In this document: in pieces, positions 8,545 through 17,358 of the stretch
Layout of the letters: the number at the start of each line of letters is the position of its first letter
Numbering within the stretch: position 1 is the first letter of the stretch
NCBI GenBank assembly: GCA_947167635.1
Contig: CAMVIT010000004.1
Coordinates: 34,189 to 98,188, forward strand
Source of the DNA: F23-D06 sp947167635
Lineage (GTDB): Bacteria > Bacteroidota > Bacteroidia > Bacteroidales > WCHB1-69
DNA: 64,000 nucleotides
Direction: 5' to 3'
Notes under the pieces: generated by a model
What the model saw: the letters and a program-made list of their open reading frames with translations, nothing else
What the model was told of the DNA's origin: nothing
The model's database searches: none
Translations under genes and position numbers: made by a program

Positions 8545-9459
8545 TCAATTGTTTTGTGTTTCTACAATATGTTTTCTTGCCTCTTTGGCGATTTTTTCGG
8601 TCTCTTTGAAATATTTGGTGTCCTTGTAGTCGCGTTCCATGCGGTCGCACGCTTCCAAACAGGCCTTGTAGCGCTCTTGCTGTTTGCGCTCCACACTTCG
8701 CTTGGCGTACTCGTAATTGTTGAGCACCAAATAATAAACTGCCTCCGGCATCAGGGGCGAGTATGAATATTCGTTGAAAAAGTTCTTGGCCGCAATCTGG
8801 CATGCCTCGTAGTGGTCGGTGTTGTAGTAGAGTTTCAGCACCTCCAGATCCTTGCGGGCCAGCTTGAGCCGAAGGTCGTCCAACATCACGTTGCATTCTT
8901 CCATGTGGGCGTTGTTGGGATAGGCGAGCAGGAAGGCCTTGATCTCGTCAATGGCATATTGCGTGCTGGATTGGTCGAGACTGTAGTCCGGGGAGGTCTT
9001 GCTGATGGCGGAGATGCAATAGTAATAGGCGTCTTCCGTCTTGTCGGTGTTGGGATAGCGCCTCACATAGTCTCGAAAATGGAAGGCTGCCATGTTGTAG
9101 TCCTTGTTGTTGTAGTAGCATTCCGCAAAGCGGTAGAGGATGGTGTCCGCGCGCGGCGTGCCGAGTGAGAGCGGATAAAGCTCCTCGAATAGCGTGGCGG
9201 CAGAAAGGTACTGTCGGTTGTCGTAGAACTTCATGGCACGTTCATAGCACTGGTCGAAGTTCTCGAAAGTGACTTTCTTGATACGCTTGGAGGCCTGATT
9301 GTCCTTTCTTTTGTTCCCCTTCGCAGGCTTGGTGGTGTCCTGCACCGACCATGAAGTCGGCGCGTTTGGCACGCAGGGCAGGGGAGACTCCTCGCCGCGA
9401 CCGGCTGCTGCGACAACTAACAGCATTATTACCAATATGTTGAATATATTTTTAACCAT
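8545..9459 (-). CDS. bamD: outer-membrane assembly protein BamD-like (TPR)
   Basis: 304 residues, within the usual 250-310. The TPR array is clear (FYDNRQYLSAATLFEELYPL, then AECYYNNKDYNMAAFHFRDYV, with YPNT and YPNN helix ends) and matches BamD, the essential TPR subunit that docks substrates at the BAM complex. Known BamD proteins are lipoproteins. Here the signal-like N-terminus (MVKNIFNILVIMLLVVAAAGRG) has no lipobox Cys, the first Cys being at about residue 29 in a poor context. About 30 extra residues, Lys-rich (KGNKRKDNQASKRIKK), precede the first TPR. First gene of the long minus-strand unit, with a promoter box at 9475-9482. Confidence 0.88.
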   Translation of the reverse strand: MVKNIFNILVIMLLVVAAAGRGEESPLPCVPNAPTSWSVQDTTKPAKGNKRKDNQASKRIKKVTFENFDQCYERAMKFYDNRQYLSAATLFEELYPLSLGTPRADTILYRFAECYYNNKDYNMAAFHFRDYVRRYPNTDKTEDAYYYCISAISKTSPDYSLDQSSTQYAIDEIKAFLLAYPNNAHMEECNVMLDDLRLKLARKDLEVLKLYYNTDHYEACQIAAKNFFNEYSYSPLMPEAVYYLVLNNYEYAKRSVERKQQERYKACLEACDRMERDYKDTKYFKETEKIAKEARKHIVETQNN

Positions 9460-9474
9460 AGTAAGTCAAACTTG

Positions 9475-9482
9475 CAAATATA
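9475..9482 (-). promoter_or_regulatory. -7 box (TATATTTG) for the bamD unit
   Basis: Exact TAnnTTTG match on the minus strand, 15 bp before the bamD ATG, so the 5' leader is very short. Short tandem copies of TTAGATG (about 9529-9551) lie upstream, straddling the stop of the next gene. Confidence 0.6.
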
Positions 9483-9548
9483 CGTTTTTTATGTCAATTG
9501 GCAAGATTATATTTTGGAGGTTGGAAGTTGGATATTAGATGTTAGATG

Positions 9549-10811
9549 TTAGGGTTGTGAGTACCATACCCCGATCAGGCGGTCGTAGGTGCCGCCGTCT
9601 TCGCGGAAATAGATGTAAACGGTGTAGTCGTTGTGTGTCTCGTAGTGATTGCCTTCGATGTAGGACGGGTCAATGGTATGGGTGCCGTGGGGTACGTGGA
9701 CGTACTGGTAATTATGCAGTCCCTGCTTCAACAGGAAGTCGGTCTCCCAGAACTGGTATTGCTCGTTGTAATGGAGTTTTGCCTCGGGCAGGATGTTCCA
9801 GTCGGTGAGCTGCCCGAACACATAGACATCGCCTTGGTCGAAGGGGAAAGGGCTCTTGAGCGTGAAGTGGGTGTGAACATAGTCCTCGGAAAAGGGGTTT
9901 TGCATGTCGATGTTGTGATAGTAGCTGCCTCCGTTGAGGGTGTTGCGGCTCTCGTATGCGCCGAAAGGCCGGGCTTCGTCTTCCAGCACGTAGGCGTGGT
10001 TCTGCCGGTGTTCGAAGCTGATGCCGATGATGCGGTCGCCGTTGCTACGGAGGGTGCGGGTGTCGAAGGTGCGGAACTCGGCGCCGCCGGGGAAGGTGTT
10101 GCGCCCGTCGTCATAGTCGAAGCTGTACTCCCCCGGGAACCCGGAACGGTAGGTGAGCCCCAAGATGGCGTTGTCCCAACGGCCATTCTGCTGGATGGCG
10201 GCATGCAGGTTCATGGCGGGGTTGCGCACAATGTAGGGACCGCTGTTCACCACGAAGTCCACCTCCTGGTGCGTGAAACGGTCGGCCACCACGGAGGAAC
10301 TGTGCACGGATCCGGTGACACCGGCCTGCTCGTCTTCCCGCACCATGAAACGACGCGTCAGCAACGGATGGTCCGGCGTGTCGTCATAGACAAACAGGAC
10401 ATAATTCCCCGACTTGGTGGGCCGCAGGTTGTCGTTCGGAATGGTCAGATGATACTGCATGTAGTGCTCTATCGTGTTGAATGAGTAGTCGTAGGCCGAA
10501 ATCTCGTCCTCGATATAGCCCTCTATGTATTCGATAGGGTTCAGGTCGGACGGCTTCCAGTCGTGCGTGCAGTGGATGAGCGTGTATTTGACGTAGCGCG
10601 AGGTCTCCACCAAGTCGTCGAAATCAAGATACAGCTCGCCGGTGGAGAGCGTGATGACGGGGTGGTCCTGCAGGTGGCCGGTGGAGAGCGTGACACTCCG
10701 GATGCCCTCCTCGTAGATGCGGTTCTCAAGCTGGATGGAGCGCGCGTCGTACTGCGCACGCAATGTCACAGACAGGATGATGGCACATAACAAGATTAAG
10801 GTCTTCTTCAT
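9549..10811 (-). CDS. DUF5103 protein, type IX secretion plug-like
   Basis: 420 residues from the ATG at 10809-10811 (MKKTLILLCAIILSVTLRAQ). The 10 extra upstream residues of the longer frame would precede the signal peptide and are rejected. The mature protein has the DUF5103 layout: an N-terminal beta-rich part (LYLDFDDLVETSRYVKYTLIHC, WKPSDLNPIEYIEG) and a C-terminal E-set-like half (YVFGQLTDWNI, WETDFLLKQGLHNYQYV). In Flavobacterium johnsoniae a protein of this type plugs the SprA translocon of the type IX system from the periplasmic side, so this is probably the plug subunit. Monocistronic, with its own promoter. Confidence 0.82.
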   Translation of the reverse strand: MKKTLILLCAIILSVTLRAQYDARSIQLENRIYEEGIRSVTLSTGHLQDHPVITLSTGELYLDFDDLVETSRYVKYTLIHCTHDWKPSDLNPIEYIEGYIEDEISAYDYSFNTIEHYMQYHLTIPNDNLRPTKSGNYVLFVYDDTPDHPLLTRRFMVREDEQAGVTGSVHSSSVVADRFTHQEVDFVVNSGPYIVRNPAMNLHAAIQQNGRWDNAILGLTYRSGFPGEYSFDYDDGRNTFPGGAEFRTFDTRTLRSNGDRIIGISFEHRQNHAYVLEDEARPFGAYESRNTLNGGSYYHNIDMQNPFSEDYVHTHFTLKSPFPFDQGDVYVFGQLTDWNILPEAKLHYNEQYQFWETDFLLKQGLHNYQYVHVPHGTHTIDPSYIEGNHYETHNDYTVYIYFREDGGTYDRLIGVWYSQP

Positions 10812-10860
10812 TTGTGGTGCATTTGAATGGACATAACGCAAAAACGTTGTTTATAGCGTG

Positions 10861-10868
10861 CAAAAGTA
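10861..10868 (-). promoter_or_regulatory. -7 box (TACTTTTG) for the DUF5103 gene
   Basis: Exact TAnnTTTG match on the minus strand, 49 bp before the chosen ATG at 10811. It lies outside the longer frame starting at 10841, so it does not by itself choose between the two starts. Confidence 0.6.
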
Positions 10869-10965
10869 CAAAAAAAAGATAATGCTGCCAAAGTCTCAGG
10901 TGTCAGGCGGACAGCTCGCGGTTAACCGTGCCGGCGATCCCGATGGCGGCAAAGAGCTTTTTTAC

Positions 10966-10973
10966 TATCTTTG
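10966..10973 (+). promoter_or_regulatory. -7 box (TATCTTTG) for the S9 peptidase gene
   Basis: Exact TAnnTTTG match on the plus strand, 38 bp before the ATG at 11012. The divergent DUF5103 promoter lies 100 bp away. Confidence 0.6.
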
Positions 10974-11011
10974 CCGCCCGAATGTGACGGATAATAAAAA
11001 CACCCCGCAAT

Positions 11012-13192
11012 ATGAAAAAAATTCTGCTTCCTCTCCTTTTGTTGGCTTTCGCCATGACCGTTTTCGGCCAGGACAAAAAAATCACTGTTGAAAGAATCTG
11101 GAACGATTATTACTTTTACCCTCGTGGAGTCGCCGGTTATACCGCCATGCCCAAGAGCGACTATTACACTGTCGTAAAGCGCGGTGGCATTGAACGTTAC
11201 AGCTTTGCCACGGGCGAGATGGTTGACATGCTGCTCTCCAACGCGGATTTGACACGTCTCAGCGACGGTGCCGTGAATATGGGCAGCGTCAGCAGCTACA
11301 AGTTCACATCCGACGAGTCCAAGATCGTGCTCGCCATCGATGAGGAGAGCATCTGGCGCCGCTCCACCCTCGCATATTACTATGTCTATGACATTGCCGC
11401 CCAGACGCTGACCCGCGTGGCCGGCACGGAAACCAAGCTCCACTTCGCCGAGCTCACCGAGGACGGCACCAAGGTGCTCTTCGCCCGCGATTGCGACCTC
11501 TTTTACCAAGACATGGCTACCGGCAAGATTACCCAAATCACCCATGACGGCAAGCCCAACGCCATCCTCAACGGCTATGCCGACTGGGTCTATGAGGAGG
11601 AACTCGACATGTCGGGTGCCGCCTCCTGGTCGCCCGACGGCACCAAGATCGCCTTCCTGCGCTTCGATGAAAGTCGCGTCAAGGAGTACAACTTCGCCCT
11701 CTATGACGATCTCTATCCCACCGATTTCAAGTACAAGTACCCGAAGGCCGGCGAGGACAACTCTTTGGTGGATGTCTGCATCTACGATGTCGCCACCGGT
11801 TCCCTCACGAAAGTTGACCTCGGCGACAACACCAACTGCTACTTCCCGCGCGTCTATTGGATGCCCAACAGCCGCGACGCCATCATCTTGAAGCTCAACC
11901 GCCACCAGAACCGTCTCGACTTCATCCGCTACAACACCGTCACGAAACAGCAGGATGTCGTCTATACGGACGAGAACGACAAGTGGCTGGATGTCACCGA
12001 CAACTATTATTTCCTCAAGGACGGCCAGACGATGATCGTCACCTCCGAGCGCGACGGCTTCAACCACATCTACAAGGTGACCCTTGGCGATGGCCTGCAG
12101 CAACTCACCTCCGGCAATTGGGAAGTCAACGAGATCCAATATGTCAGCGAGGATAAGAAGCTCATCTACTATCTTTCCAACGAGAGCGGTGTGCTGAACC
12201 GCGACCTTTACGTCATCAATTTCGACGGCAAGAAGAAAAAGCTGCTGAGCAAGGGCGACGGTTGGGCGAGCACGGAGTTCAGTCCGAATGGTAACTACTA
12301 CCGTCTGCAATACTCCGATCTGAACACCCTGCCGAAATATACCATCAACGACAGGACAGGCAAGGAGTTGCGGGTGCTCAACGACAACCACAACGTGCAG
12401 GAGACGATGGACAAATTCGGCTTTGTGAAACGCGAGATCATCCATTTCACCACCGATGACGGCACCGAGCTGTACGGCTGGATGATGAAGCCCGCCAATT
12501 TCGACCCCAACAAGCGTTATCCGGTGATGATGAACTGCTACGGCGGTCCGGGAAGCCAGCAGGTGATGAACGCCTACAGTGGCGCACAAGACCTTGCCTT
12601 CTACCAGATGCTGGCGCAGCACGGCTACATTTCCGTCTGTGTCGATGGGCGCGGCACCGCCACCCGCGGCGATGCCTTCAAGAAGGTTATCTACCAGCAG
12701 ATGGGCAAGTACGAGGCCATCGACCAGATTGCCGCCGCCAACTGGCTCAAGAAGCAGCCTTTCGTGGACGGCGACCGCATCGGCATTTGGGGCTGGAGCT
12801 TCGGCGGCTACCTCTCCGCGTTGTCGCTGTTCCGCGGCGACGGTGCCTTCAAGATGGCCATCTCCGTGGCCCCGGTCACCAACTGGCGCTACTACGACAA
12901 CATCTACACCGAGCGTTTCATGCGCACCCCGCAGGAGAACCCCGACGGCTACGACCTCAATTCACCGACCACCTTCGCCAAGGACCTCAAGGGCAGCTAC
13001 CTGCTCGTACACGGCACCGCCGACGACAATGTACACTTCCAGAACGCCATGGAGTTGGTGAAGGCCCTCAACGAGGCCGGCGTGGAGTACGACCAGTTCT
13101 TCTTCCCCAACAAGAACCATTTCATCATGGGCGGCAACACCAGAACATACCTCTATAATAAACTGGCCAAATATATTTTGGAGCATTTGTAG
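11012..13192 (+). CDS. S9 family dipeptidyl/tripeptidyl peptidase (DPP-IV-like), secreted
   Basis: 726 residues with a signal peptide (MKKILLPLLLLAFAMTVFGQ), an N-terminal beta-propeller (about 60-480, DPP-IV N domain with repeats such as WSPDGTKIAFLRFDE) and a C-terminal alpha/beta hydrolase domain. The catalytic triad is visible: Ser in GWSFGG (about 596), Asp in HGTADDN (about 669) and His in NKNHFIMGG (about 702). The Glu pair of the substrate N-terminus clamp is likely in YEEELDMSGAA. Bacteroidota use such enzymes in the periplasm to release Xaa-Pro di- or tripeptides. It could be a DPP-IV or a prolyl tripeptidyl peptidase; sequence alone does not settle this. Confidence 0.92.
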   Translation: MKKILLPLLLLAFAMTVFGQDKKITVERIWNDYYFYPRGVAGYTAMPKSDYYTVVKRGGIERYSFATGEMVDMLLSNADLTRLSDGAVNMGSVSSYKFTSDESKIVLAIDEESIWRRSTLAYYYVYDIAAQTLTRVAGTETKLHFAELTEDGTKVLFARDCDLFYQDMATGKITQITHDGKPNAILNGYADWVYEEELDMSGAASWSPDGTKIAFLRFDESRVKEYNFALYDDLYPTDFKYKYPKAGEDNSLVDVCIYDVATGSLTKVDLGDNTNCYFPRVYWMPNSRDAIILKLNRHQNRLDFIRYNTVTKQQDVVYTDENDKWLDVTDNYYFLKDGQTMIVTSERDGFNHIYKVTLGDGLQQLTSGNWEVNEIQYVSEDKKLIYYLSNESGVLNRDLYVINFDGKKKKLLSKGDGWASTEFSPNGNYYRLQYSDLNTLPKYTINDRTGKELRVLNDNHNVQETMDKFGFVKREIIHFTTDDGTELYGWMMKPANFDPNKRYPVMMNCYGGPGSQQVMNAYSGAQDLAFYQMLAQHGYISVCVDGRGTATRGDAFKKVIYQQMGKYEAIDQIAAANWLKKQPFVDGDRIGIWGWSFGGYLSALSLFRGDGAFKMAISVAPVTNWRYYDNIYTERFMRTPQENPDGYDLNSPTTFAKDLKGSYLLVHGTADDNVHFQNAMELVKALNEAGVEYDQFFFPNKNHFIMGGNTRTYLYNKLAKYILEHL

Positions 13193-13262
13193 AAGCCGTT
13201 TCCGCAATCCCTGGCTACCGAGCTCTTGCCCCTGACAGGGCAGCATGAGAAAGATCGCGTTC

Positions 13263-13658
13263 TTACACCACTTCCGTCACCGGCATCAGCTTGGCGCAGT
13301 GGTCGATGATGGCATTGGCCCACTCAAAGCCTTCGTCGCAGGTCTTTTTGCTTTGTGTGCCATCATAGCCCATGGTCAAATGCATTATATTGTAGCCGGC
13401 CAGAATAGCTGCCAAAAGTTTTCTGTTTCGCTTGCCGGCCGCTTCCTTGTATTTATCGATGGAGGGGCGGCCTTTGCCCTTGCGTATCTGCAATACAGCG
13501 TCAAGGGCAATCAGGCATCCATTCCATAAGGTGTTTCCCGCCATTTTTACATATTTGTTGTCCATGTAGATTTTCAGGTCCGGGTCATAGTTGGCCTTCT
13601 TGATGACCTCCTCGGCATTGGCCACATAGCGCTGTGCTTCCTCTATAGGATCTTTCAT
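13263..13658 (-). CDS. DUF5618 family protein
   Basis: 131 residues from the ATG at 13656-13658 (MKDPIEEAQRYVANAEEVI). The longer frame would start inside the promoter. The protein is all-helical and positively charged, and matches what I recall of DUF5618 (AGNTLWNGCLIALDAVLQI, then KRNRKLLAAILAGYNIMHLTMGYDG). The helical make-up and size recall HEPN-type proteins, but no RxxxxH motif is evident and no nucleotidyltransferase partner lies nearby. Function unknown. Its own promoter box is at 13690-13697. Confidence 0.75.
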   Translation of the reverse strand: MKDPIEEAQRYVANAEEVIKKANYDPDLKIYMDNKYVKMAGNTLWNGCLIALDAVLQIRKGKGRPSIDKYKEAAGKRNRKLLAAILAGYNIMHLTMGYDGTQSKKTCDEGFEWANAIIDHCAKLMPVTEVV

Positions 13659-13689
13659 AACCTTGTCTTTTTTATGTTTTATCAGATTG

Positions 13690-13697
13690 CAAATATA
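13690..13697 (-). promoter_or_regulatory. -7 box (TATATTTG) for the DUF5618 gene
   Basis: Exact TAnnTTTG match on the minus strand, 31 bp before the ATG at 13658. It excludes the longer frame that would start at 13700. Confidence 0.6.
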
Positions 13698-13903
13698 CAA
13701 TAAAAATAAGCTATTGTCAATATTTTTTAAAAATTTTTTATTTGACTAAGAATCAATGCTATGAAATTTTTAGATACAATAATTTAATAATAATTAGTTA
13801 AACCATATTTTATATTTTGCATGGATTAATGTAATTTTGTGTTTTATCCATTGTTCCTCGCGTTGAATACATCACTAACGACCAATCGCCAACCGCTTTG
13901 CCG

Positions 13904-14094
13904 GGGATTCCGCTCGCTCACTGCGCTCGCGGCGGAATGGTGGTTGCACGCTGACGGGCAGGGAAAGGGAAAAGATGGGCGGCGGGAGGCTGTGCCGAAA
14001 TTGGGAATTTATTGTCCGCCGCCCATCTTTTCCCTCTTTTTACCCCCCCCCTCCGCCGCGCACCATTCCGCGCGCTCTGCGCGCGGAACCTCCC
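13904..14094. repeat. nested palindromic element, copy 1
   Basis: About 190 bp. The outer ends read GGGATTCCGC and GCGGAACCTCC. Inside them lie CGGAATGGTGG and CACCATTCCG, and the core is a perfect 19-bp inverted repeat (13967-13985 with 14016-14034) around a 30-nt loop. Related copies lie at 31146-31391 and 35853-36036. No coding capacity; the architecture suggests a MITE-like or REP-like element or a structured RNA. Confidence 0.75.
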
Positions 14095-14190
14095 GCCAAC
14101 CCCCGCAGACCTGGCGGCCTGCCTGCGGCGACAGCCGGCGGAACCTTCACCAACACCCTTGTCGGCTGTTGCCGGCGGAACCTCCACTCC
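14095..14190. repeat. GC-rich half block shared with 36118-36190
   Basis: Contains two copies of the GCCGGCGGAACCT motif and the stretch GGCCTGCCTGCGGCGA, whose reverse complement recurs at about 36145-36165. It appears to be a partial or degraded relative of the nested palindromic element next to it. Confidence 0.6.
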
Positions 14191-14204
14191 AACCCCAAAT
14201 GGCC

Positions 14205-14237
14205 AAAAAAAAGGCGCGGCCTCGCGGCCACGCCCTT
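14205..14237 (-). terminator. intrinsic terminator of the 932-residue surface protein gene
   Basis: On the minus strand a GC-rich stem (GGGCGTGGCC / GGCCGCGCC, 4-nt loop) is followed by eight T, 25 bp after the stop codon. Almost the same hairpin follows the paralogue at 35812-35842. Confidence 0.85.
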
Positions 14238-14261
14238 GCAATTATGAATGATAAATTATTC

Positions 14262-17060
14262 TTATCTCTTGATACAGCGGATGCTGAAGCCGAGGCCCTT
14301 GTCATAGTTCATGATGAGCATTTCGGGGCAGACGTGCGTGATTTCGCTGCAGACACCCTTCGTGACATCAGAGGTGGTGCTGCTGGTCCAGAAGTCGGTC
14401 TGGCCGAGCAGGTTCATATATTGGCTTGTGCTGCCGTCATAGTAGCCGGCGCCCTTGGCTTTGAAGCCGCTGCCGGGATCGTTGCCAGCATGGCCGGGCA
14501 GCCAGGTGGTCACATCGGGAGACTTGACATTGGGGAGGGAACCGGCAATGCTCCTCATCGTGAGGTAGTCGGCTTCGGTCGGGATAGCCCAGCCCTCGGG
14601 ACATGCACCCTGCACGAATGGGCCAACGGGGCTGTTGGTCGTGGTGGGCGTGGCACTGTTGTTGCCCTCGGGCACGTTCATGGCGGAATACCAGCTGTAG
14701 AGACGGCCGAACTTGTTCAGGTTCGCGGTCTCGTCAGGATAATCGGTGCTGTTGTAGATGTTGGCCACAGCGATAGAGTTGCCGTTGGAGTACTTGGTGT
14801 TGCGCAGGTTCTCAGTGGTCCAGCACTCGCAGCCGATACGGACGGACTGGTAGGTGTAGCCGTCAATGGTAGCGGTCGGACAGTCGGGATAGACCACGGT
14901 GATGGTCTGCGGACGTTGCACAGAGTTGCCGCAAGGATCGGAGATGGTCCAGGTTATGTTGTAGGTGCCGGGCTCAAGACGGGTGGGCAGAGCGGTGTGC
15001 GTCAGTTCGAGCGCGCCACTGTACTCGGGGATGTCGATGGTCACTGTCGGCTCGGGGAACGTGTATGCCGTGTCGCAGGCGCCGAAGTAGAGGGTTACGT
15101 TGACCTCCGTCGGGGCGATGGTGATGTTGGCTGCATCGCTGGTCGTGATGTCGGGTCTGGTCAGCGTGAGCTGCTTGTGCTCGCTCTCATGGCCGCACTT
15201 GTCAACCACCCAGTAGTTCACGGTCGTCTCGGTCGCTGTGATGGGCGTGTTGGCGGCAGGGTTTTGAACAACCGTCAGGTCGTCGTTCGAGGTGCAGTTG
15301 TCGCCGGTGCCGGTGGCAGCCTTGACTGCTTCGGAGAGGTCAGGAACCAGGTAGTTGCAGGTTGACGGATCCACGGCAGCAGGTGCTGCGGTGATGGTGC
15401 CCACGGTGGGGTTCACATCGTCGCTTACGGTGAAGCTGCCCGACTTGGAATCGCTGGTGCAGCCGTTGTTGTCGGTGACGGTCAGGGAGTAGTTGTAGGT
15501 GTTGCCGCAATCGTTGGCGGACGGTACGATAGTGCCGGTCTCGCTGCCGGCTGCGCCGGTCCAGTTGTAGGTGGTGATGATGGCGTCGCCGCCCGCTGTG
15601 GCGTCCGCTACGATGCTATAGCTGCTCTGGTTGGGGCAGAGGTTCGTGGGAGCCGTGAGGCTGTTCACCACAGGACGGTTGTAAGCATGAATTGTATATA
15701 TATTATTAGAAGGCACACCGCAAGTGGTGGTGTAGTTGTACACGAAGCGCACATAGACGTCTTGTGTGATATTGTTCACCGTGAAGGGGGTTACGGAGGT
15801 GACATCGGTCCAGTTGACCCTGTCGGTGGACTGTTGCCAGGTGATGTTGCCGGAGTTGCTGGCAATGAGGTTGACGCTCACATCGCTGTTCTTGCAGACG
15901 TTCTTGACGGTCTTGTTCTCATTGTCGGTCAGGGTGCCGGGGTTGACGTCGCTCGGGCGGGTCACGGTGACAGCAGTGGTATAGACGGTGCTGCAGCCCG
16001 TCACCTGGTAGCCTCTGCGGTAGGTGCCGGAGGTGGTAGCCGTGTAGGTTGCGCCATTGGCACCGGAGATGGTGGTACCGTTCTTTTGCCAGATATAGGT
16101 GCCGGTCACTTCGCTGGTGGCGGCTGTGACGTTGTTGAGGACCACGGCAGTGTCGGTACTGCTGCAGGTCCATGTGCCGGCCGCGATGGCACCGGGTGTG
16201 AGGTTGTTGCAGTTGTTGGCCGTGTAATAGATGAACACGGCACCAGGAGCACCGTTACCACCGTTGGCACTTATAAGACCAGCATCAGTAGCCGCGCCGC
16301 CGCCGCCGCCGCCATAGTCTTTACCATCTTCACCAGTATTAGAAACAAAATTGGAGCTTACAGAACCGCGACCACCATTACCAGCGTGGGTAAGGGAAGT
16401 GGTGCCTCCATCCCCGCCGCTCATAACGCTGCCGTTTCCGCCGTTTCCGCCGCCGGCCGCGCCGCCGCCGCCAGCACCGCACCAAGCACCGGTGGATCCG
16501 TTGCCGCCATTGCCGCCGCTGCGTATCACACTCCCACTGGGAGCGATACAAGCAGACGCCTGTCCGCCTGTGCCAGGTACATCAAAATGCTGGTCTGGCA
16601 CATCGCTGGCACCTTTGGCCAAGACAATGGTAGTGGAACCTATCTTCACCCAGCTGTCACCGCCCCAGCCAGGGTGATACTCGCCTTGGCTATGATGACC
16701 ACTGCCTTTGGAACCGACGTGAATAGTCAGCACATCGCCTGCGTTCACGGGGTAATTGGTCGTCTTGACATAAGCACCACCGCCGCCACCAGCAGAACCT
16801 GTAGTGCCATCAGAAAAAATTGAAGAGTGGATGGCACCGCCGCCGCCGCCGCCGCCGATGGCGATGATGTCAATAGAGGTGACACCGGCGGGAACGGTCC
16901 ATGTAGTAGTTGGCCCGGTTTCTGCATCGGAAGGTCCTGTGGAGAAGACACCCGTTGTAAACGGCACTTCAGTTTGTGCAGAGAGCTGGTTCATGAACAG
17001 ACCCAGCACGAAAATTGCAGTGAGAAGCAAGCCTCCCACGCATAATTGCAACTTTTTCAT
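14262..17060 (-). CDS. glycine-rich surface protein with Fibrobacter-type paralogous domain
   Basis: 932 residues from the ATG at 17058-17060 (MKKLQLCVGGLLLTAIFVLGLFMNQLSAQ); upstream in-frame Mets precede the signal peptide and are rejected. Order: signal peptide; a Gly-rich domain (about 40-270, e.g. AIGGGGGGGAIHSS) of the Gly_rich type; Ig-like/PKD-like repeats with paired Cys (about 275-700); and a C-terminal domain of about 210 residues with the Fibrobacter succinogenes major paralogous domain pattern (DGYTYQSVRIGCECWTTENL, FGRLYSWYSAM, ACPEGWAIPT, GFSIRCIKR). A secreted or cell-surface structural or binding role is likely. No type IX sorting domain is evident at the C-terminus. Close paralogue of the gene at 31693-35787, oppositely oriented. 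Confidence 0.8.
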   Translation of the reverse strand: MKKLQLCVGGLLLTAIFVLGLFMNQLSAQTEVPFTTGVFSTGPSDAETGPTTTWTVPAGVTSIDIIAIGGGGGGGAIHSSIFSDGTTGSAGGGGGAYVKTTNYPVNAGDVLTIHVGSKGSGHHSQGEYHPGWGGDSWVKIGSTTIVLAKGASDVPDQHFDVPGTGGQASACIAPSGSVIRSGGNGGNGSTGAWCGAGGGGAAGGGNGGNGSVMSGGDGGTTSLTHAGNGGRGSVSSNFVSNTGEDGKDYGGGGGGAATDAGLISANGGNGAPGAVFIYYTANNCNNLTPGAIAAGTWTCSSTDTAVVLNNVTAATSEVTGTYIWQKNGTTISGANGATYTATTSGTYRRGYQVTGCSTVYTTAVTVTRPSDVNPGTLTDNENKTVKNVCKNSDVSVNLIASNSGNITWQQSTDRVNWTDVTSVTPFTVNNITQDVYVRFVYNYTTTCGVPSNNIYTIHAYNRPVVNSLTAPTNLCPNQSSYSIVADATAGGDAIITTYNWTGAAGSETGTIVPSANDCGNTYNYSLTVTDNNGCTSDSKSGSFTVSDDVNPTVGTITAAPAAVDPSTCNYLVPDLSEAVKAATGTGDNCTSNDDLTVVQNPAANTPITATETTVNYWVVDKCGHESEHKQLTLTRPDITTSDAANITIAPTEVNVTLYFGACDTAYTFPEPTVTIDIPEYSGALELTHTALPTRLEPGTYNITWTISDPCGNSVQRPQTITVVYPDCPTATIDGYTYQSVRIGCECWTTENLRNTKYSNGNSIAVANIYNSTDYPDETANLNKFGRLYSWYSAMNVPEGNNSATPTTTNSPVGPFVQGACPEGWAIPTEADYLTMRSIAGSLPNVKSPDVTTWLPGHAGNDPGSGFKAKGAGYYDGSTSQYMNLLGQTDFWTSSTTSDVTKGVCSEITHVCPEMLIMNYDKGLGFSIRCIKR

Positions 17061-17167
17061 AATTTCTTTTTTTAGTTTGTAATATTGTTTTATCATATAA
17101 TTATCAATAAGTCAATACTTTATTTTTCTATTCCCTTACAATTCCTTATATGTATTCATCAAACTTG

Positions 17168-17175
17168 CAAAAATA
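17168..17175 (-). promoter_or_regulatory. -7 box (TATTTTTG) for the 932-residue surface protein gene
   Basis: Exact TAnnTTTG match on the minus strand, giving a leader of about 100 nt. The downstream GCAAGTTT also follows the boxes at 9475 and 41970. Confidence 0.6.
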
Positions 17176-17243
17176 ATATTTTTTCCAACATCTTTTCATT
17201 TTTTTTTATATTTTTTTGGGAAAAAGGGACAAGGGCTTGGTAG

Positions 17244-17284
17244 CCAGGGGTTAAAGCGCGAGGAACGAGCGCTGCAACCCCTGG
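17244..17284. repeat. GC-rich hairpin upstream of the surface-protein gene
   Basis: A perfect 9-bp stem CCAGGGGTT / AACCCCTGG (17244-17252 and 17276-17284) encloses a second small inverted repeat (AGCGC / GCGCT). It sits beside the block shared with the paralogue and may be another member of the same repeat family. Confidence 0.6.
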
Positions 17285-17285
17285 G

Positions 17286-17358
17286 AGGGGTGCGTGCGCG
17301 GGAAAGTCGCGGCGCGGGAGAAGGTTGGGACGAGGTTGGGGGTTGCTCGCCGCGAAAC
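17286..17358 (-). repeat. upstream GC-rich block shared with 31469-31540
   Basis: Read on the minus strand it begins GTTTCGCGGCGAGCAACCC and continues through TTCTCCCGCGCCGCGA to GCACCCC, matching the plus-strand sequence at 31469-31540 with few changes. Both blocks lie upstream of the promoters of the paralogous surface-protein genes, in the same orientation relative to the gene. Confidence 0.75.

Larger units (their letters stand above)
13659..14261. other. 600-bp gap: promoter plus GC-rich palindromic repeats, no gene
   Basis: The first 200 bp are AT-rich and hold the promoter of the DUF5618 gene. From about 13900 the composition switches abruptly to GC-rich and contains a nested palindromic element (13904-14094), a related half block (14095-14190) and the terminator of the surface-protein gene (14205-14237). 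No convincing coding sequence was seen. Confidence 0.7.

Noticed and set aside
9520..9555. Phase-variable tandem repeat (TTAGATG units)
   Set aside because: Only about three imperfect units, located at a stop codon, too short to support slippage control.
10922..12622. 566-codon open frame on the minus strand opposite the S9 peptidase gene
   Set aside because: It is antisense to a clear enzyme with an intact catalytic triad; its translation is rich in Val, Gly, Ala and His with no domain, as expected of a shadow frame in GC-rich coding DNA.
13904..14190. CRISPR array, because of repeated GC-rich motifs
   Set aside because: The motifs are inverted rather than direct, irregularly spaced, without unique spacers of constant length, and no cas genes are near.
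13839..15365. 508-codon plus-strand frame across the GC-rich repeats and the 3' end of the surface-protein gene
   Set aside because: It starts in palindromic non-coding DNA and runs antisense to the conserved C-terminal domain; no family resemblance.
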